Assembly: GCF_900343155.1 (NCBI RefSeq)
Contig: NZ_OUNG01000006.1
Span: 186,001 to 250,000, forward strand
DNA length: 64,000 nt
Source of the DNA: Lactimicrobium massiliense
Lineage (GTDB): Bacteria; Bacillota_I; Bacilli_A; Erysipelotrichales; Erysipelotrichaceae
Direction: 5' to 3'
Part shown: piece after piece, positions 62,279 through 64,000 of the stretch
How the letters are laid out: the number at the start of each line of letters is the position of its first letter
Numbering within the stretch: position 1 is the first letter of the stretch
Position numbers and translations under genes: made by a program
Notes under the pieces: generated by a model
Database searches by the model: none
Told to the model about the DNA's origin: nothing
The model's input: the letters and a program-made list of their open reading frames with translations, nothing else

Positions 62279-62911
62279 ATGTCAGTATCAAAAACAAGTA
62301 CCAGTGAAAAAGCATCCGCACGGTCCGTTCTGACCACTAAGAACATTGCCAAGATCGCCATTCTGAGCGCGATTGCAACTGTTCTTATGCTGTTTGAATT
62401 CCCGCTGCCATTTGCACCATCATTCTACAAGTTTGATTTTTCTGAGATTGCAGTCCTGCTGGGCGCATTTGCCATGGGACCGGTCGCCGGTGCATTGATT
62501 GAAGCTGTTAAAATTGTGCTGAATCTGCTGTTCAACGGTACCATTACAATGGGTGTTGGTGAACTTGCCAACTTCCTGATCGGCAGTGCACTCTGCGTAC
62601 CTGCAGCAATCATCTACAAGCGCCATAAGACAAAGAAAAATGCCATCATCGGCATGGCTGTTGGTACCGTATGCATGGCTGTGGCCGGTGCTGTACTAAA
62701 CTATTTTGTACTGATTCCGGCTTATGTGACACTGGCAAATTTCCCGCTGGATGCCATCCTGCAGATGGGTGCTGCCGTCAATCCTGCAATTAACAGCCTT
62801 GGCACATTGATCATCTTCAGTGTTGTGCCATTCAACCTGTTTAAGGGTGCTGTGATCAGCGTGATCACAGGCGTGCTCTATAAGCACGTTTCACCACTGC
62901 TGCACCGCTGA
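62279..62911 (+). CDS. ribU: Riboflavin ECF transporter S component
   Basis: 210 residues from ATG 62279 after AGAGGAGG. Six membrane helices; the first follows a charged stretch (SVLTTKNIAKIAILSAIATV), with the family motifs FEFPLPFAPSFYKFDFSEIAVLLG (given in part as PFAPSFYKFDFSE) and GPVAGALIEAVK. It binds riboflavin and works with the shared EcfAAT module, encoded elsewhere. The FMN riboswitch upstream confirms the substrate. Confidence 0.95.
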   Translation: MSVSKTSTSEKASARSVLTTKNIAKIAILSAIATVLMLFEFPLPFAPSFYKFDFSEIAVLLGAFAMGPVAGALIEAVKIVLNLLFNGTITMGVGELANFLIGSALCVPAAIIYKRHKTKKNAIIGMAVGTVCMAVAGAVLNYFVLIPAYVTLANFPLDAILQMGAAVNPAINSLGTLIIFSVVPFNLFKGAVISVITGVLYKHVSPLLHR

Positions 62912-62933
62912 TAAACCATCACGTACAGACACT

Positions 62934-62960
62934 GCGGCCTTATGAAAAGACCGCTTTTTT
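62934..62960 (+). terminator. ribU terminator
   Basis: GCGGCCTT (62934-62941), loop ATGAA, AAGACCGC (62947-62954), six T. Confidence 0.8.
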
Positions 62961-62989
62961 ATTGGAAAGATCGGCATATATGATCGGAT

Positions 62990-63024
62990 CCCTGCACAAT
63001 GACAGCAGGGGTCTATGCTATAAT
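62990..63024 (+). promoter_or_regulatory. Extended -10 promoter with upstream dyad
   Basis: TGCTATAAT (63016-63024) is an extended -10 box. Immediately upstream CCCTGC (62990-62995) and GCAGGG (63005-63010) form a dyad covering the -35 zone, which lacks a consensus hexamer. Confidence 0.6.
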
Positions 63025-63054
63025 GGTTAGCGGTGTAATTTGTGGAGAAAGTAT

Positions 63055-64000
63055 ATGGCAAAATTATCACGGACAGAAAAATATAAAGATCTGCGGGAAA
63101 GTCTGCAGAATGATGTTGGACAGGAGATCGAGACGAGGGATCTTCATCGTTTTCAGGATCGTCTGAACCAGATTGACAGCAATAATTTTGCCCCGCCGTC
63201 GGATGTGCCGGATACAGCCAATGATCATGATCCGATTCATGTCAGAAGGACTGCCTACCAGAGTCCGCGAGTGGACGATCAGCGCACACAGGTGCAGACG
63301 AATGAAAGTGACAGCCTGCATTTTGAGCATGATGATTCTCAGGATGAACCGGCTTTTGCCAATGACTATCTGGACCGCTATATCAATGAAGTCAAACAGT
63401 ACAACATTGCCCAGGGCAATGCGGTATCTGAAAATACGGAAGTTAATATTCTTGACCGTCTGAAGAAGGAACAGCCTGCACCAGCTGTGGACCGTCCCTT
63501 TCAGGATCGTGAAACTTCCCGCAATGCCAGAAGAACAACGCAGGTGCCGTTCATCAATCAGAATGTGACACCGAATGCCTACCGGGAGGAAGATGAAGCA
63601 CCCAGTGCGCCGGACAACGCCCGTGATATTGCCTCGACAGTCAGGGGACTGGTGGATGATGATACACCGTCAAAGAAACAGAAGGTACGCCAGAAGGCAC
63701 CATCCTATCAGCAACAGGAACAGGTGAATAATGAAGAAGTGCCGGATCTTGATCAGGATGGGCATCATGTCATGAGCACGGGTGAATTCAACCGCCGTAT
63801 GGAACTGGAGCGGACAACCCGCCAGCAGCTGCTGAATGAAACAACCCAGATGCGTGCACAGCTGGATGATTATGAAGACAACCTGTCTGAAGTTTCTGAC
63901 AAGATGCGCCATACCAACCAGATTCTCAATATTGTGCTGGTTGTATTGATCATTGCTTTGATCATTGTGCTGCTGATTGTCATTTATTGGATTTTTCTGA
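63055..64000 (+). CDS. Acidic, low-complexity protein with C-terminal membrane helix (open at window edge)
   Basis: 315 codons are in the window and no stop is reached. ATG 63055 after TGGAGAAAG. Residues 1-230 are hydrophilic and rich in Asp, Glu, Gln, Asn and Arg, looking disordered. A coiled-coil stretch follows (about 235-285, ELERTTRQQLLNETTQMRAQ). A strong membrane helix begins near 290 (ILNIVLVVLIIALIIVLLIV). With almost no hydrophobicity before it, this is a type II-like or tail-anchored layout: if translation ends soon after the edge, the long domain is cytosolic. Family not recognised; division or envelope scaffolds often look like this. Confidence 0.75.
   Translation, partial: MAKLSRTEKYKDLRESLQNDVGQEIETRDLHRFQDRLNQIDSNNFAPPSDVPDTANDHDPIHVRRTAYQSPRVDDQRTQVQTNESDSLHFEHDDSQDEPAFANDYLDRYINEVKQYNIAQGNAVSENTEVNILDRLKKEQPAPAVDRPFQDRETSRNARRTTQVPFINQNVTPNAYREEDEAPSAPDNARDIASTVRGLVDDDTPSKKQKVRQKAPSYQQQEQVNNEEVPDLDQDGHHVMSTGEFNRRMELERTTRQQLLNETTQMRAQLDDYEDNLSEVSDKMRHTNQILNIVLVVLIIALIIVLLIVIYWIFL

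Noticed and set aside
1..64000. CRISPR arrays, rRNA, prophage or integrase-flanked island
   Set aside because: No regularly spaced repeats, no rRNA-like sequence, and no integrase, portal or capsid-like proteins were seen; the only mobile element is the single IS.

Overview
The window reads as a chromosomal segment of a low-to-moderate-GC Firmicute. The best guess is a member of the Erysipelotrichia or a close relative; this rests on gene content and style, not on a search. Supporting signs are Shine-Dalgarno sites close to AAGGAGG, many overlapping ATGA gene junctions, a histidine T-box, a CIRCE element in front of lon (a layout known from Mollicutes), a CBS-domain family II pyrophosphatase, a comG-type competence pilus operon, and an FMN-riboswitch-controlled ribU. 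Genes lie densely on both strands and most stretches are ordinary housekeeping.

Layout. 1-350: end of a HAD phosphatase gene. 568-5691: potassium uptake (KtrB/KtrA), a small unknown protein, and a KdpD/KdpE-like two-component pair. 5712-13743: a KDG-type sugar kinase, a LysR regulator, and glutamate synthase gltBD divergent from that regulator. 13994-18293: a secreted NlpC/P60 peptidoglycan hydrolase, serC-serA, and a TetR regulator. 18439-22088: lon behind a promoter with CIRCE, luxS, and an ADP-ribosyltransferase-like protein. 22198-25066: a two-gene unit with a small coiled-coil/helical protein and an 830-residue surface protein of the prealbumin/SpaA type. 25074-32734: promoter, histidine T-box and the complete hisZGDCBHAFIE operon. 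32781-45082: a TRIC-type channel, phosphofructokinase, purine nucleoside phosphorylase, a YwlG-family protein, D-Ala-D-Ala ligase, and a tight run of patatin, dUTPase, methionine aminopeptidase, nitroreductase, pyrophosphatase and RNase Z, followed by tRNA-Arg(CCG), a HAD phosphatase and a second patatin. 45098-53682: a type I Wadjet anti-plasmid system (jetABCD) with a translationally coupled membrane-protein gene. 53709-56163: pyroglutamyl peptidase divergent from a DUF969/DUF979 permease pair. 56211-57396: an IS1595-like element. 57461-60951: a seven-gene comG operon. 61102-64000: a membrane protein, FMN riboswitch plus ribU, and the start of a tail-anchored protein.

Regulation visible in the sequence ties several of these together. 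Four TTAAT repeats in 11/21/11-bp register lie in front of ktrB, a good site for the KdpE-like regulator encoded downstream. Its sensor carries a c-di-AMP-type motif in the Usp domain. The most striking non-coding signal is a bipartite promoter-like element (CAGGGAA, 17 bases, CATAGAG) found in front of comG and again in front of the 22198-25066 surface-protein unit, 35 kb away. It suggests that a dedicated (competence-type) sigma factor controls both, and that the surface protein belongs to the DNA-uptake/pilus programme. I did not see a CRISPR array, rRNA or prophage.
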